NCBI GenBank assembly: GCA_047600605.1
Contig: JASGKK010000001.1
Location: forward strand, 1,302,001 to 1,366,000
Source: CAYMZZ01 sp047600605
GTDB lineage: Bacteria; Bacteroidota; Bacteroidia; Chitinophagales; Chitinophagaceae
Length of the DNA: 64,000 bases
Direction of reading: 5' to 3'
Position numbers and translations under genes: made by a program. Within the stretch, counting starts at the first letter, position 1, and each line of letters opens with the position of its first letter. The notes beneath the pieces are model-generated. The model ran no database searches. It worked only from the letters and a program-made list of their open reading frames with translations, and was not told where the DNA came from. Of this stretch, positions 18,096 to 28,300 are shown in pieces.

Positions 18096-18611
18096 TTATT
18101 CACCCATAAAAAGCGCGCGCAGTTCAGCCGCATCAGCAGGCTTCATTTTACCACCCAGGATGAGACGAAGCTGGCGGCGGCGCAGTGCTCCGTCATACAG
18201 GCGTCTTTCCTCTTCGGTTTCTACCTCCAGTGCCGGCACATGACGGGGTTTGCGGTTTGGATCAAGTGCCACAAAAGTATAATAGGCTTCGTTGCTCTTA
18301 TATTTATACTGCTGTGTCAGATCTTCGCCCCATACCTTCATGTGTACTTCCATCGAAGAGTTGAAAGCACGGGTCACTTTGGCTTCGATATGTACCACAT
18401 TGCCAAGCTTAATCGGATTCTCAAAAGAAATATTATCAACCGACGCGGTGACCACCGGTGCATTACAATGTTTCTGCGCAGCCAGGGCCGCAGCAATATC
18501 CATCCAGTACATCAGGCGGCCGCCCATCAGGTTGCCAAATACATTGGTATCGTTGGGCAATACCAGTTCCGTCATGATCGTCAGGCTTTCGGCGGCCTTC
18601 TTTGTTTGCAT
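18096..18611 (-). CDS. Acyl-CoA thioesterase, hotdog fold (YkhA/YciA-like)
   Basis: This 171-residue protein is a single-hotdog acyl-CoA hydrolase. The motif NDTNVFGNLMGGRLMYWMDI contains the conserved Asn/Asp start and the GG-x-LMxWMD helix. It is followed by VVTASVDNISFENPIKLGNV and HIEAKVTRAFNSSMEVHMKV. Such enzymes hydrolyse CoA esters in the cytosol and often have broad specificity. The C-terminal extension (LRLILGGKMKPADAAELRAL) is helical. A TATCTTTG element lies 18 bases upstream. It is a stand-alone gene with its own terminator. Confidence 0.9.
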   Translation of the reverse strand: MQTKKAAESLTIMTELVLPNDTNVFGNLMGGRLMYWMDIAAALAAQKHCNAPVVTASVDNISFENPIKLGNVVHIEAKVTRAFNSSMEVHMKVWGEDLTQQYKYKSNEAYYTFVALDPNRKPRHVPALEVETEEERRLYDGALRRRQLRLILGGKMKPADAAELRALFMGE

Positions 18612-18628
18612 ATCTTCTTAAATTTTGG

Positions 18629-18636
18629 CAAAGATA
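18629..18636 (-). promoter_or_regulatory. Bacteroidota -7 element upstream of the thioesterase
   Basis: The minus strand reads TATCTTTG, matching TAnnTTTG, 18 bases before the ATG. A TTTC about 18 bases further upstream is an imperfect -33 box. The implied 5' leader is about a dozen bases. Confidence 0.5.
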
Positions 18637-18739
18637 GGGGTTGGTTACCTGACCGAAACTCCTGTCACTGCAATTTCCCGGCGGGGATTGCCTCCGAAAG
18701 TCACTATACCCTCCTGAAAAAATCTATTATTTTAGACAC

Positions 18740-20101
18740 ATGAAATCGCTCTCCCTCCTCCTCGTGGTCATTTTATTTTCGTGTTCCGCCAAAGCCCAGT
18801 TTGGCATGCCTTCGTACAAGGAGGTAGCAAGAGCTTTCTTTTCCTCCTACACTCATACCGACAAAACCAGTTATATCTCGTTTTACCGGAAAAAATCAGG
18901 CTGGTATATTTGTAAAAAGCGATACGACAACTCCGACAGTATTTTTGCTCAGGATATATTCTGGTCTGCATCTGCCCGCACATATATCCCAATCAACTTT
19001 ATACCCGCCAAACCAGGCCCGGCAGAAATAGAAAAACGGACAAAGGAATATTTTGATCTTCATTACAACGAATTTGACGAATACCCGTTTCAACGAAACC
19101 AGTATTTTGGATATAAGGGCTGGCAATGGGATATCATTCAGGATGCAAAAAGTTTTGAAAACAAAAACGACACGATACTGGAAAGTTATGCCAGGGCCTT
19201 CTCTGACTATGCAATGGGATATATCCACCAGTACGACAAAACACCTTTTCTGAATAACGATGCAGACAGGAAAAACCTGGCCCCTACTGATCGCCTGGGT
19301 AAATCCCGGAAAGAAAAATTTATCCGCTATTTACAAAAGGGGATCGATGCCTATACAGTACTGGCCCGCCAAAATCCCCATTATGAAACACGTGTGGGCA
19401 ATATAAACATAAAGCTCGCCAATGAGTATATGCTCCTTTACAGTGAACTGCTGATGGATAAAGATCCGGACCGCGGCCTGCCGTTTGCAGGAAAAGCCAT
19501 TTATACAGATAGCCTGCTCCGGATATGCAAAAACTATCTCGATGCAGTTCCTCCCGGTGGTATCCTAATAACCGGACACGACAATGATACCTATCCGGTA
19601 TGGTATCTGCAGGATATTGAAAAGTATCGCCAGGATGTATTGGTAGTGAATTACAATATGCTTTATGTAAAACGGTACCTGTTGCACTTAAAAGACCGAT
19701 CCGTCCAGCCCTTATTTTCTATCCCCGACACGGCCCTTCTCCGTACAGATTTTCTGGCTTTTTATTACAGCAATTCAGGGAGTGCAAATCAGGAAATTCA
19801 GCTGGAGGATTTTCTAAAAAATCTGGCAAATAAAACCAACCCGTATGAGGAAAAGAGTTTCAGTTGGCGGCATGCCGGGGGATATACCTATTACACACAG
19901 AAAGTGTATTTTCAAAAAGACAGCAAGGCAGTTAAAATTTACTTCCCCTTATCCTCATTGACATTCTTAAACGAATATATGTTGCTGGACATTCTCCTGA
20001 CCAATCAAAATCGCCCAGTCTATTCTACCACTCTCCTTCCGATTATTGAGAATGTGCTTGACCTGACCGACAAGGGTATATATCGGGTAGTACTTTGGTA
20101 A
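18740..20101 (+). CDS. Secreted or lipid-anchored protein with a DUF2723-like motif
   Basis: This 453-residue protein begins MKSLSLLLVVILFSCSAKAQ, which fits either a lipoprotein (Cys15) or cleavage after AKA. Near residue 275 it has ILITGHDNDTYPVWYLQDIE followed by KYRQDVLVVNYNMLYVKRYL. That block closely resembles the soluble C-terminal region of the DUF2723 membrane glycosyltransferase-like proteins of Bacteroidota, in which a GDNDTxPLWYxQE segment occurs. Here the many membrane helices are absent. The N-terminal half (YKEVARAFFSSYTHTDKTSY) is unfamiliar. It converges on mutS2 with 12 bases between stops. The function is unknown, and the resemblance is from memory of the family. Confidence 0.7.
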   Translation: MKSLSLLLVVILFSCSAKAQFGMPSYKEVARAFFSSYTHTDKTSYISFYRKKSGWYICKKRYDNSDSIFAQDIFWSASARTYIPINFIPAKPGPAEIEKRTKEYFDLHYNEFDEYPFQRNQYFGYKGWQWDIIQDAKSFENKNDTILESYARAFSDYAMGYIHQYDKTPFLNNDADRKNLAPTDRLGKSRKEKFIRYLQKGIDAYTVLARQNPHYETRVGNINIKLANEYMLLYSELLMDKDPDRGLPFAGKAIYTDSLLRICKNYLDAVPPGGILITGHDNDTYPVWYLQDIEKYRQDVLVVNYNMLYVKRYLLHLKDRSVQPLFSIPDTALLRTDFLAFYYSNSGSANQEIQLEDFLKNLANKTNPYEEKSFSWRHAGGYTYYTQKVYFQKDSKAVKIYFPLSSLTFLNEYMLLDILLTNQNRPVYSTTLLPIIENVLDLTDKGIYRVVLW

Positions 20102-20113
20102 GAGCGGGTGAGC

Positions 20114-22225
20114 TTATTCGCTCTTTGCTTCCTGCTTTTCCTGTACCACTATCAGATCGGCCAGTTCTACCTGCATGGGCAGCAGACCGATTTTCACAAC
20201 GGCTCTTTTTCCCCGCAGCTCTATTACTTCACCTACCTGGTGATTACGTTTCATTTTCACCTTGTCACCTACTTTTATATCCCCGCCTACTTCTTTATAT
20301 TTTGAATCGAGCTTTTTCTGCATCTTGCTCACTGCCTTCTGTTCATTCTTTTTAAACAGCAGCGCTTCCATCAGCTTCATCACCTTATTCTTATCGGTTT
20401 CTTTCCGCCATTCGATCAGCATCTGCTTCAGTTTGCGTTCCATATCCTTGAGATACGTGATCCGCTCCTGTGCCACGCGGTTCTGTTCCTTCTGCAGTTC
20501 CACCTGCTGACGATGCCGTTCCTTATTCATCACCTGCTCCATCTCCCGTTTCATCTTCTCATTTTCCTTCAGCAGCTGATTCAGTTCCTTTTCTTTTTTC
20601 TCGATATCACGCAGATCCTGCTCTGTGCGATTCAGCAGTTTATCGAGGCGATACTGATCCTGGTCTACCAGGTCGCGCGCCCGTTTGATCAGCCCCTTAT
20701 CAAGACCGATGCGCTCTGCAATAGCAAAGGTGTATGAACTGCCCGGTTTTCCGACCAGCAGTTTGTACTGGGGCAGCAGATTTTTCTCGTCAAACGCCAT
20801 AGCTCCATTGATGATACCGGCTGTTTTACCTGCCATCACCTTGAGATTGAGATAATGCGTGGTTACAATACCATAGGCATGTTTGCGCGCCAGCTCCTGC
20901 ATGATCACTTCTGCAAAGGCTCCGCCCAGGCTGGGATCACTGCCACTACCCAGCTCATCAATAAAGAAAAGTGTTTTGCCACTGGCATTTTCCATGAAAT
21001 GTTTCATGTGCAGCAAATGACTGCTGTATGTACTCAACTCAAACTCCAGGCTTTGTGTATCGCCGATATGGATCATGAGTTGTTTGAAAATACCGAATTG
21101 CGAAGAAGGATGTACCGGCACCAGTAATCCACTCTGCACCATCAGCTGCAATAGTCCAACCGTTTTCATGGTCACGGTTTTACCACCGGCATTGGGTCCG
21201 CTGATGACGAGAATACGCCGGCTTTCGTCTAGCGTAAGATTGACCGGAATTGTTGGCTTCTGTGTACGCTGATTGTAGAGGTACAACAGCGGGTGATAGG
21301 CATTTACCAGTTGCACATGTGCTTTATCGGTAATCGCCGGAAATTCTCCCCGGATCTCTACGGCCAGCCTTGCCTTGGCACGGATAAAATCATATTCGCC
21401 CACAGCCTCATGCCATTGCTGCAGCAGACCGGCATGTGCCGACAGGCGGCGTGTGAGTTCCTGCAATATGCGATGCACTTCCTTACGTTCATCATTCTCC
21501 AGTTCGTGCACCAGGTTATTGAGTTCAATCGTTTCTTCAGGTTCTACGAATGCCGTTTTACGGCTGTCACTTTCACCGTGCAGAATACCTTTGACGGTAC
21601 GTTTTTGCTCAGCAAATACCGCCACTACGCGGCGACCATTCATAAAGCTCTCTTCTATTTCTGCCAGGTATCCCTGTTTGTTGAGTTTGGCAACAATCTT
21701 TTCAAAAACACGGCGCAGTTCATTACGTTTCCGGTAAAGCTCCATCCGTATCTGCCTCAGCTCATCCGATGCATTATCTTTTACATGCCCGCTTTCATCG
21801 AGTACTTCATCGATCAGGGCAATGATCGCTTTTTCATACCGCGTACCGGTAATAACCTGGTACATGGCGCCATTACTGTTTCTGCGTTCGGGATCAAACC
21901 AGCGAAAGATTTTTTCCATACTCTCCGCCAGCTTGCGGATCTCCAGAAATTCTTCGCCTACAAGTAATGCTCCGGGTATACCCAGCAGTTTCAGTTCCCT
22001 TGCCAGATTGAGTACAAAATCGTTGGGAAAATAAATGCCATTGACCAGCAACTGATGATACTCATGGCTCTGACGCAATGCCAGGTCAATAAATTCTTTT
22101 CGGGTATGCACACGCAGGTCTGCCGCCCGCATGCGGGCATATTCAGACTGACAGTAATTGATCAACAGTGACCGCACCTTATCAAACTCCAGTTGCTGTA
22201 CGGCCGATTCAGGAAAAAGTTTCAT
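20114..22225 (-). CDS. mutS2: MutS2-type ATPase without an Smr domain
   Basis: This 703-residue protein has the MutS core and ATPase. The Walker A motif GPNAGGKT is at residues 343-350 (SGPNAGGKTVTMKTVGLLQ), and FIDELGSGSDPSLGGAFAEV contains Walker B and the signature region. A long coiled coil follows (KKEKELNQLLKENEKMKREM), then a small beta domain (VGDKVKMKRNHQVGEVIELR). It stops there, without the C-terminal Smr nuclease domain of standard MutS2 (about 780 residues). MutS2 proteins act on recombination intermediates or collided ribosomes. I chose ATG at 22225 (MKLFPESAVQQLEFDKV) as the natural start. Confidence 0.92.
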   Translation of the reverse strand: MKLFPESAVQQLEFDKVRSLLINYCQSEYARMRAADLRVHTRKEFIDLALRQSHEYHQLLVNGIYFPNDFVLNLARELKLLGIPGALLVGEEFLEIRKLAESMEKIFRWFDPERRNSNGAMYQVITGTRYEKAIIALIDEVLDESGHVKDNASDELRQIRMELYRKRNELRRVFEKIVAKLNKQGYLAEIEESFMNGRRVVAVFAEQKRTVKGILHGESDSRKTAFVEPEETIELNNLVHELENDERKEVHRILQELTRRLSAHAGLLQQWHEAVGEYDFIRAKARLAVEIRGEFPAITDKAHVQLVNAYHPLLYLYNQRTQKPTIPVNLTLDESRRILVISGPNAGGKTVTMKTVGLLQLMVQSGLLVPVHPSSQFGIFKQLMIHIGDTQSLEFELSTYSSHLLHMKHFMENASGKTLFFIDELGSGSDPSLGGAFAEVIMQELARKHAYGIVTTHYLNLKVMAGKTAGIINGAMAFDEKNLLPQYKLLVGKPGSSYTFAIAERIGLDKGLIKRARDLVDQDQYRLDKLLNRTEQDLRDIEKKEKELNQLLKENEKMKREMEQVMNKERHRQQVELQKEQNRVAQERITYLKDMERKLKQMLIEWRKETDKNKVMKLMEALLFKKNEQKAVSKMQKKLDSKYKEVGGDIKVGDKVKMKRNHQVGEVIELRGKRAVVKIGLLPMQVELADLIVVQEKQEAKSE

Positions 22226-22316
22226 ACATCCATTCCTCATCAGAAATGAGGGTTGCAAAGGTAGGTCAAATCAGCAGACGGTGTAGTGTTGAGTAAAAAG
22301 GTAGAAAGGTATAAGA

Positions 22317-22361
22317 GTTTAAAGGGTATAAAGGGTTTAAAGAGTATAAAGAGTAGAAAAT
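22317..22361. repeat. 9-bp-period direct array
   Basis: Five units of nine bases follow one another: GTTTAAAGG, GTATAAAGG, GTTTAAAGA, GTATAAAGA, GTAGAAAAT. They lie in the gap between the SGNH hydrolase stop and the mutS2 start. There is no facing inverted array, only a short GTAGA/TCTAC pair around it. The units are related to the TTTAAA words at 30811, 37517 and 51430. Confidence 0.8.
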
Positions 22362-22433
22362 CTACCCGTCAACTGATTAGCGGTCGGGGGCACCTGCCTC
22401 TTCTACTTTATTGATATTCAATTATTAGAAAAA

Positions 22434-23165
22434 TTATAATACCGCCTTTATCAAAGGTGCCAGTCGTTGTGCCCATTTTGCATATTCTTTTCCCGATGGA
22501 TGCAGGCCATCGGCTGCCAGCAGACTGTGATCACCGGCAGCTTCACGGGTAGAGGCGGTAATGTCGAGATATTGTGCTCCGCGTGCCAGCGTTACTTCGC
22601 GATTGACCTGGTTAAAAGCATCTATCTCGCGCCGGATGCGATCACGATCGCTATACTGAGCAAAGGGAGTCACACTGTAATCGGGAATGGAGAGGACTAT
22701 CACCCGCTGGGCGCGGTTGCCCGCCAGCTGCACTGCTTTATTGAGCAGGGTCTGAAAACGCTGCCTGTATCCGTCTATACTCAGGTGCTGATACTGATCA
22801 TTTACGCCAATCAGCAGGGTAACAATATCGAACGTATCAGCTAACTGTTGGGCGTCGATAGCAGATTGCAGTTGAGCGGTCGTCCATCCGGTAACAGCTA
22901 TGATACGCGGTGTGCGAAAATCAATTGCTTCTGATTGTAACAAGACCCGGGTTTGGTTTGGATAACGATCTGCCTCACTCACCCCCTGGCCAATAGTGTA
23001 AGAATCTCCAAGTGCCAGGTAGTTTTTCCCCTGGGCATTGCTGACAGGTGGTACAGGTGGTGGCTGAACGGGCTCAGTAACCACTTCTGATGCCGGCTGT
23101 TTGGCACAGGCCAGCAAAACAGCAAGCAGGCCATATATGAATATGTTTGCTCTCAAGTGGCGCAT
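22434..23165 (-). CDS. SGNH/GDSL hydrolase lipoprotein
   Basis: This 243-residue lipoprotein has signal YGLLAVLLAC (Cys20). The catalytic fold is SGNH: block I is YLALGDSYTIGQGVS with the nucleophilic serine, block III has LLIGVNDQYQHLS with the Asn, and block V is LLAADGLHPSGKEYAKWA with Asp and His. It probably removes acyl groups from carbohydrate or hydrolyses small esters in the periplasm or at the cell surface. It lies downstream of a SusC-SusD pair but after a terminator, so co-regulation with that locus is possible but not shown. Confidence 0.9.
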   Translation of the reverse strand: MRHLRANIFIYGLLAVLLACAKQPASEVVTEPVQPPPVPPVSNAQGKNYLALGDSYTIGQGVSEADRYPNQTRVLLQSEAIDFRTPRIIAVTGWTTAQLQSAIDAQQLADTFDIVTLLIGVNDQYQHLSIDGYRQRFQTLLNKAVQLAGNRAQRVIVLSIPDYSVTPFAQYSDRDRIRREIDAFNQVNREVTLARGAQYLDITASTREAAGDHSLLAADGLHPSGKEYAKWAQRLAPLIKAVL

Positions 23166-23286
23166 GAGGATTTAACACATATACGGATAAAAGGGTTGGA
23201 TGGATCGCGAGAAAAGGTGGAAGGTAAAAGATAAAAGGCCGTTTTAAAAAATAGGTATCCTGTATCACTTCTGCACTTTTATTACT

Positions 23287-23315
23287 GTGATCTGTCAACT
23301 GACCACTGACCACTT
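23287..23315. repeat. Short heptamer array
   Basis: The sequence reads CTGTCAA, CTGACCA, CTGACCA, CTTATTA on the plus strand, close to the heptamers at 7210 and 30880. It sits just 3' of the SusD terminator in minus-strand orientation. Confidence 0.6.
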
Positions 23316-23319
23316 ATTA

Positions 23320-23353
23320 CAAAAAAAAGGCCGGCTGAATTAACAACCGGCCT
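23320..23353 (-). terminator. Terminator after the second SusC-SusD pair
   Basis: AGGCCGG (23328-23334) pairs with CCGGCCT (23347-23353). On the minus strand it is followed by TTTTTTTTGTAATA. It lies 65 bases after the SusD stop and separates the pair from the SGNH hydrolase gene. Confidence 0.88.
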
Positions 23354-23418
23354 GTGAACCCTAACCTGACTGCTTAACGAGAATTGATATATGCTATCTA
23401 AACTGCTACACTATTTTG

Positions 23419-25344
23419 TTAAGGCTTTTTAGCCCACCACAGTGGTGTGAGTACGGCATCTTCTGCACCCAGGAAGCCAACGGCCTGCTGGTAACCTTCA
23501 GGATTGCTGGAGGTAATAGTCGATGGGTAACGAACACGCTGCGGGAAAAACTTAACCTGGCTGGTCATGTAGTTGCTGCTGGTAAGATTGGGCATATTAA
23601 CCAGCGGATTTTCGATAGCCGGGTTTTCGAAGAAAGGAAGACCCAGGCGACGGTGATCACTCCATGTTTCCAGAGGCAACCAGGGCATCTGAGCGATATA
23701 TTTCTGTGTAATAATCTTTGCCAGACGGTCATTTCTTACAGTACCATTCTTATACAGGTTGTTAACCGGATAAAGAATATTGGTTGTACCTGGTGTATTG
23801 GTATAACCATCTACATATGACATGGCATGGTTGGCTCCGGGCTCAGTTGTATGGCTCCAGCTTACAGATGTACCTGTGCGATTGTAAGCGGTGCTGGTCA
23901 GGTAGCTGGCCAGGTGAGCAGAAACGCCCCACCAATCGAAGCTGGCCTTGATACCATTTTCATAAGCAACCTGTCCGCCAATAGGCACTGTCCAGTTACG
24001 CTCAGCAGCTTCAGCCAGCAGGAAATAAGTTTCCCAGGGGGCGAAGAATATACGTTTGCTGGCACTGGCGCGGAACTTATTTGACAGACGGGGAATAGTA
24101 CCCGAGAAATTGCGCAGTTGGTTACGTGAACCTTTTACTCCCCAGTCGCCATTAGAAGTTGCGTTCCAGGTAAAAGCTGCATCAATTGTTTTCTGCACTC
24201 CGCCGGCAGCTGTCAGCAGATCGCGCTCTGTAACTTTTGCATCGCTGGCCCAGCTGGGATAAGCATTGAAGTCGGGATTATCAAAGTCGCCGGGGATAAT
24301 GAAAGCCTTATATGCACGGGGGTCAATGGAATAAGGAAGACCATCGAGCCAGTAACCGGCAGAAGGATCATTGGTCATAGTAGTGAAATGATCTGTATAA
24401 CGCTGACCAATATATCCGTCGGGTTTGATATAAGAATGATAAGAAGCTGCCAGTTGATCTTCAGACTTAACGCCACCCAGTCCCAGTACCACGTTGTTGA
24501 ACGCAGCTGGCATAAAGAGGGCATTCCACTCACGGCTCATTACGCCGGTAAGGGCATCCCAACCTGGCCGCTCAGACACCTGAAATATATCGTCGGCAGA
24601 CGTGAGCAGATTGTTGATATTAGAAGCAGCTTCTTCAAATTCTGATTTGGCTTTTGCTGCATCTACTTCAGACAAACGCATAGCCAGACGCATCCGCAAT
24701 GAGTTGCCGTATTTGATCCATTTGGCAAAGTTGTACGAATAAGCAGGATCATGTTTGGCTACATCCTGTGGAACTGTAACAGCGAGATCAAACGTGGCCA
24801 CTGCACTTTTCAGCTCACTAAGCAGGAAATAATACACTGTTTTCAGATCACTGAATGCAGGATTCTTACCCTGGAAGCCATCTACGGGAATCGGACCAAA
24901 TGTATCGGCCAGTTCACTCATGAGATAAGCGCGCCAGATACGGGCCACCTGCATCAGGTTGGACGTATATGACTTGGCAGTACCGGCAGTGATTTTCTGC
25001 TCGGCCACCTGAATGGCTGTATTGATTTGATTGAGCCAGCCACTCATGTAGCTGCCACCATAGTAGTCACTGCTCCAGCCATCGTTGTAGCCTCCGGAAG
25101 AGATACCACCACTCTGCTGCATACCTCCGGCTGTAAGCCAGTACAACACGAAAATACGCTCGGCAATATGGGGATCCATCTGGGCGCCAATGATAGAGCC
25201 ATTGATAAAGTATTCGACCTGTACCTGCTCCGCATTGGCGGCCAGTGGGTCATTATTCATTTCGTCGAATTTTTTACACGAACCCAGCAATACTGAGCTG
25301 ACAGCGGCCGCGTAAAAAATCTTGGTTATCTTTTTCATCGTCAT
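23419..25344 (-). CDS. SusD-like outer-membrane lipoprotein (SusD-like_2 group)
   Basis: This 641-residue protein begins MTMKKITKIFYAAAVSSVLL with lipobox VLLGSC. It belongs to the long SusD-like group typified by KKFDEMNNDPLAANAEQVQ near the N-terminus, TWSDHRRLGLPFFENP near the C-terminus and NQLRNFSGTIPRL between. This group pairs with SusC receptors but is distinct from the classical SusD at 9606-11120. It would bind nutrient at the cell surface. ATG at 25338 is an equally good start. It follows its SusC partner by 18 bases. Confidence 0.92.
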   Translation of the reverse strand: MTMKKITKIFYAAAVSSVLLGSCKKFDEMNNDPLAANAEQVQVEYFINGSIIGAQMDPHIAERIFVLYWLTAGGMQQSGGISSGGYNDGWSSDYYGGSYMSGWLNQINTAIQVAEQKITAGTAKSYTSNLMQVARIWRAYLMSELADTFGPIPVDGFQGKNPAFSDLKTVYYFLLSELKSAVATFDLAVTVPQDVAKHDPAYSYNFAKWIKYGNSLRMRLAMRLSEVDAAKAKSEFEEAASNINNLLTSADDIFQVSERPGWDALTGVMSREWNALFMPAAFNNVVLGLGGVKSEDQLAASYHSYIKPDGYIGQRYTDHFTTMTNDPSAGYWLDGLPYSIDPRAYKAFIIPGDFDNPDFNAYPSWASDAKVTERDLLTAAGGVQKTIDAAFTWNATSNGDWGVKGSRNQLRNFSGTIPRLSNKFRASASKRIFFAPWETYFLLAEAAERNWTVPIGGQVAYENGIKASFDWWGVSAHLASYLTSTAYNRTGTSVSWSHTTEPGANHAMSYVDGYTNTPGTTNILYPVNNLYKNGTVRNDRLAKIITQKYIAQMPWLPLETWSDHRRLGLPFFENPAIENPLVNMPNLTSSNYMTSQVKFFPQRVRYPSTITSSNPEGYQQAVGFLGAEDAVLTPLWWAKKP

Positions 25345-25362
25345 AATGATTTTGGTAGTTGA

Positions 25363-28300
25363 TTAGAAGCCAAGGGTTAAGCTAAACAGGAATGAACGCA
25401 TGGTGGGAGGAGCACCGTTTTCGAAACCAACAGCATTGGAGCCGGTGGCAAATACAGACTCAGGATCAATACCATCCATGTGGCTCTTGATCATCCATAC
25501 GTTATTACAGGACAGCGTTACACGGGCACGCTGAATAGGCGTTTTACCCAGCACTTTACGGGGCAGTTCGTAACCCAGCTGCACATTGCGCAGACGCACA
25601 TTGGTCGCATCATACAGGTAAGCTTCGCCAATACCCAGGTTGTTGGCAGTTGAAATCGCTGACCAGTACAGTTGCTGGCTTACAGACTGTGTATTCTTAG
25701 TAGGAGTACCACTGCCATCCAGTACAGCACCATCCACAACGATATCATTACGCTGACCACCGGGAGCTGTTACAGCAGAAGCACCGCTTGACTGCAGAGC
25801 TACGTGAGTAGCAGAGAAGATTTCTCCACCGATGCGGGCATCGATCAGGAAAGAGAAGCTCAGGTTTTTGTAGCTGAATGAGTTGGTAACACCGATCAGC
25901 CCTTTGGCCTGCTGGTTGCCCAATTTCACGATAGCCGGATCACGCTGAGGCAGACCCTGTGAGCTCAGTTGCAGCTGACCATAGAAAGGACTGTTCTGAT
26001 CTGTTACACGCAGATAACGTGTACCATAGATATCACCATACAGGCTGCCTGTGTTGGCGCGGATAAACACATCGTCAAATCCACCCAGTGTGTATTCTTT
26101 TACATTCAGTGCATTGGAAAGTTCATTGATCTTATTGCGGTTGCGTGAGTAGTTGGCAATGATTGACCAGTTGAGGCCATTGCTGTTAGCCAGTACTTTG
26201 GCATCCACCATCAGCTCAATACCCTTGTTCTCAATATCACCGGCGTTGATCAGGCGGCTGTTGTAACCGCTGGTGGGATCCATAGGCAGGCTGATCAGTT
26301 GACGGGTAGCATTTGATTTATACCAGCTGAAGTCGATACCCAGACGGCTGTTGAAGAAACGCAGTTCAGCACCAAACTCCAGTGACTTGATCAGCTCTGA
26401 ACGCAGATTTTCGTCGCGCAGTACGTTGTCGCGGTTGGCTGTTGTATTACCATTGGGATCTTTACCGATACGGTATACATTGTACAGCTGATAGGGAGAA
26501 AGGTCATTACCTACTGATGCATGTGATGCACGCAGTTTACCATAGCTCCACCAGGCCGGTACTCTTGTACCATTTTTCTCCAGCATGTCTGTAAGAACTA
26601 CAGCCAGGTTGAAAGAAGGATAGAAGAAGCTGCGGTTGCTTTTGCTGAGTGTAGAAGACCAGTCATTACGACCAGTGATATCAAGATAGATATAACCGTC
26701 ATAATTCACACCAAAGGTACCAAACAGTGAATTCATAGCACGCTCTGTCAGACCTTCACTGATTGTGGGATTGCTCACACCATTGTTCAGGCTGAAGAAG
26801 TTGGGAACCACCAACTCACCAGAGTTGGCATTCAGCATGCTCCAGCGCTGACGCATCACGTTGCCGCCTACACTTACGTTGCCACCCAGTTTACCAAACA
26901 GGTTTTCTTCACGGGCAGACACCAGGAAACTGAAGTTGCGCTCATTGAAGGTTTGTTTACCCTGTTCGTAACGGCCGGTACGGGGAGAAGGACTACCAGC
27001 ATATATTTTGCGTTCGGTATTGGTCGTATAAAAATCACCACCTGCACGCACTTCTGCATCCAGCCAGTCAGTGAAATTATATTTCACAGAACCGGTCATG
27101 ATGAAACGATCACGTTTGTCGGTGTTACGATCATATTTAGCTCTCCAGTAAGGATTCACCGCATTGCTGCCACCAAACCAGATCATATTTCCGTCAGCAT
27201 CGGCAGCCGCAGAAAAATCGCGGATATCGAGTGAGCGGGGAAGCATGTACATAACGAAAGCACTACTGTTATCGCGGCCATTGATGGGGCGGTTGAAACC
27301 AGAAGTGTTGTTGTACTGCACTTTTACGTCAGTTGTCCATTTGTTGTTTGTACCAAAACGGCTGATAGCACGAGTCATCAGGTTGGTACGCTCCAGGCGG
27401 TTGCCGGGCAGGATGCTTTTGTCGTCCCAGCGGCTGAATGAGCTATACACAGAAGTTGCACCTACCTGTTGCTGAAACGACAGGTTATAGTTCTGTGTAG
27501 TACCGTTGCGCAGGAAGTTGGACACGTTGTCGTAAATGCGGAGAGGAGCTGAACTGCCATCCCATTTAGTAACTGTCTGACCTTCTGCTTTGGGGCCCCA
27601 GCTGCTGGTAGCACGGTTATCGAAAATGCCGTTCAGACCCTGGCCATAAGAATTTTGCAGGTCGGGCTGTACGAAGATGCTTTCTACACCATAAGTAGCA
27701 GAAGCTGTGATACCCAGACCAGCCTGTTTGCGGCCTGATTTGGTAGTAACCTGGATTACACCGTTACCGGCACGGGCGCCATAAAGGGCCGCAGCAGCAG
27801 GACCTTTCAGCACCTGCATGCTTTCGATATCGTCGGGGCTGATGTCGCCCAGACCATTACCGCGGTCAAAACCCGCACCCCAGTAACCGTTTTCGGTAGT
27901 ACCGGTGAAGTTGTCGATAGGAATACCATCCACTACGATCAGTGGCTGGTTGGAACCCGTGAGCGAGGTGTTACCACGCAGCACTATTTTGGAAGAACCA
28001 CCGGCACCGTTGCTGGAGCGCACAACCTGCAGACCAGCTACTTTACCGGAAAGAGCATTTACCATGTTGGTTTCCTTGGCATCGGAAATCACGCCACCGC
28101 GTATTTCCTGAACCGCATAACCCAGCGATTTTTTCTGGCGTTTGATACCCAGGGCTGTGGTTACCACTACTTCGCCCAGGTCGGTTGCAGCAAGGTCAAG
28201 GCTCACATCGAGTGTATTGCCTGAACCTACTGCCACTTCTTTGGTACCAAAGCTTATGGAGGAAAATACCAGTACGGCATTTGCTTTGTCGACGCTGATG

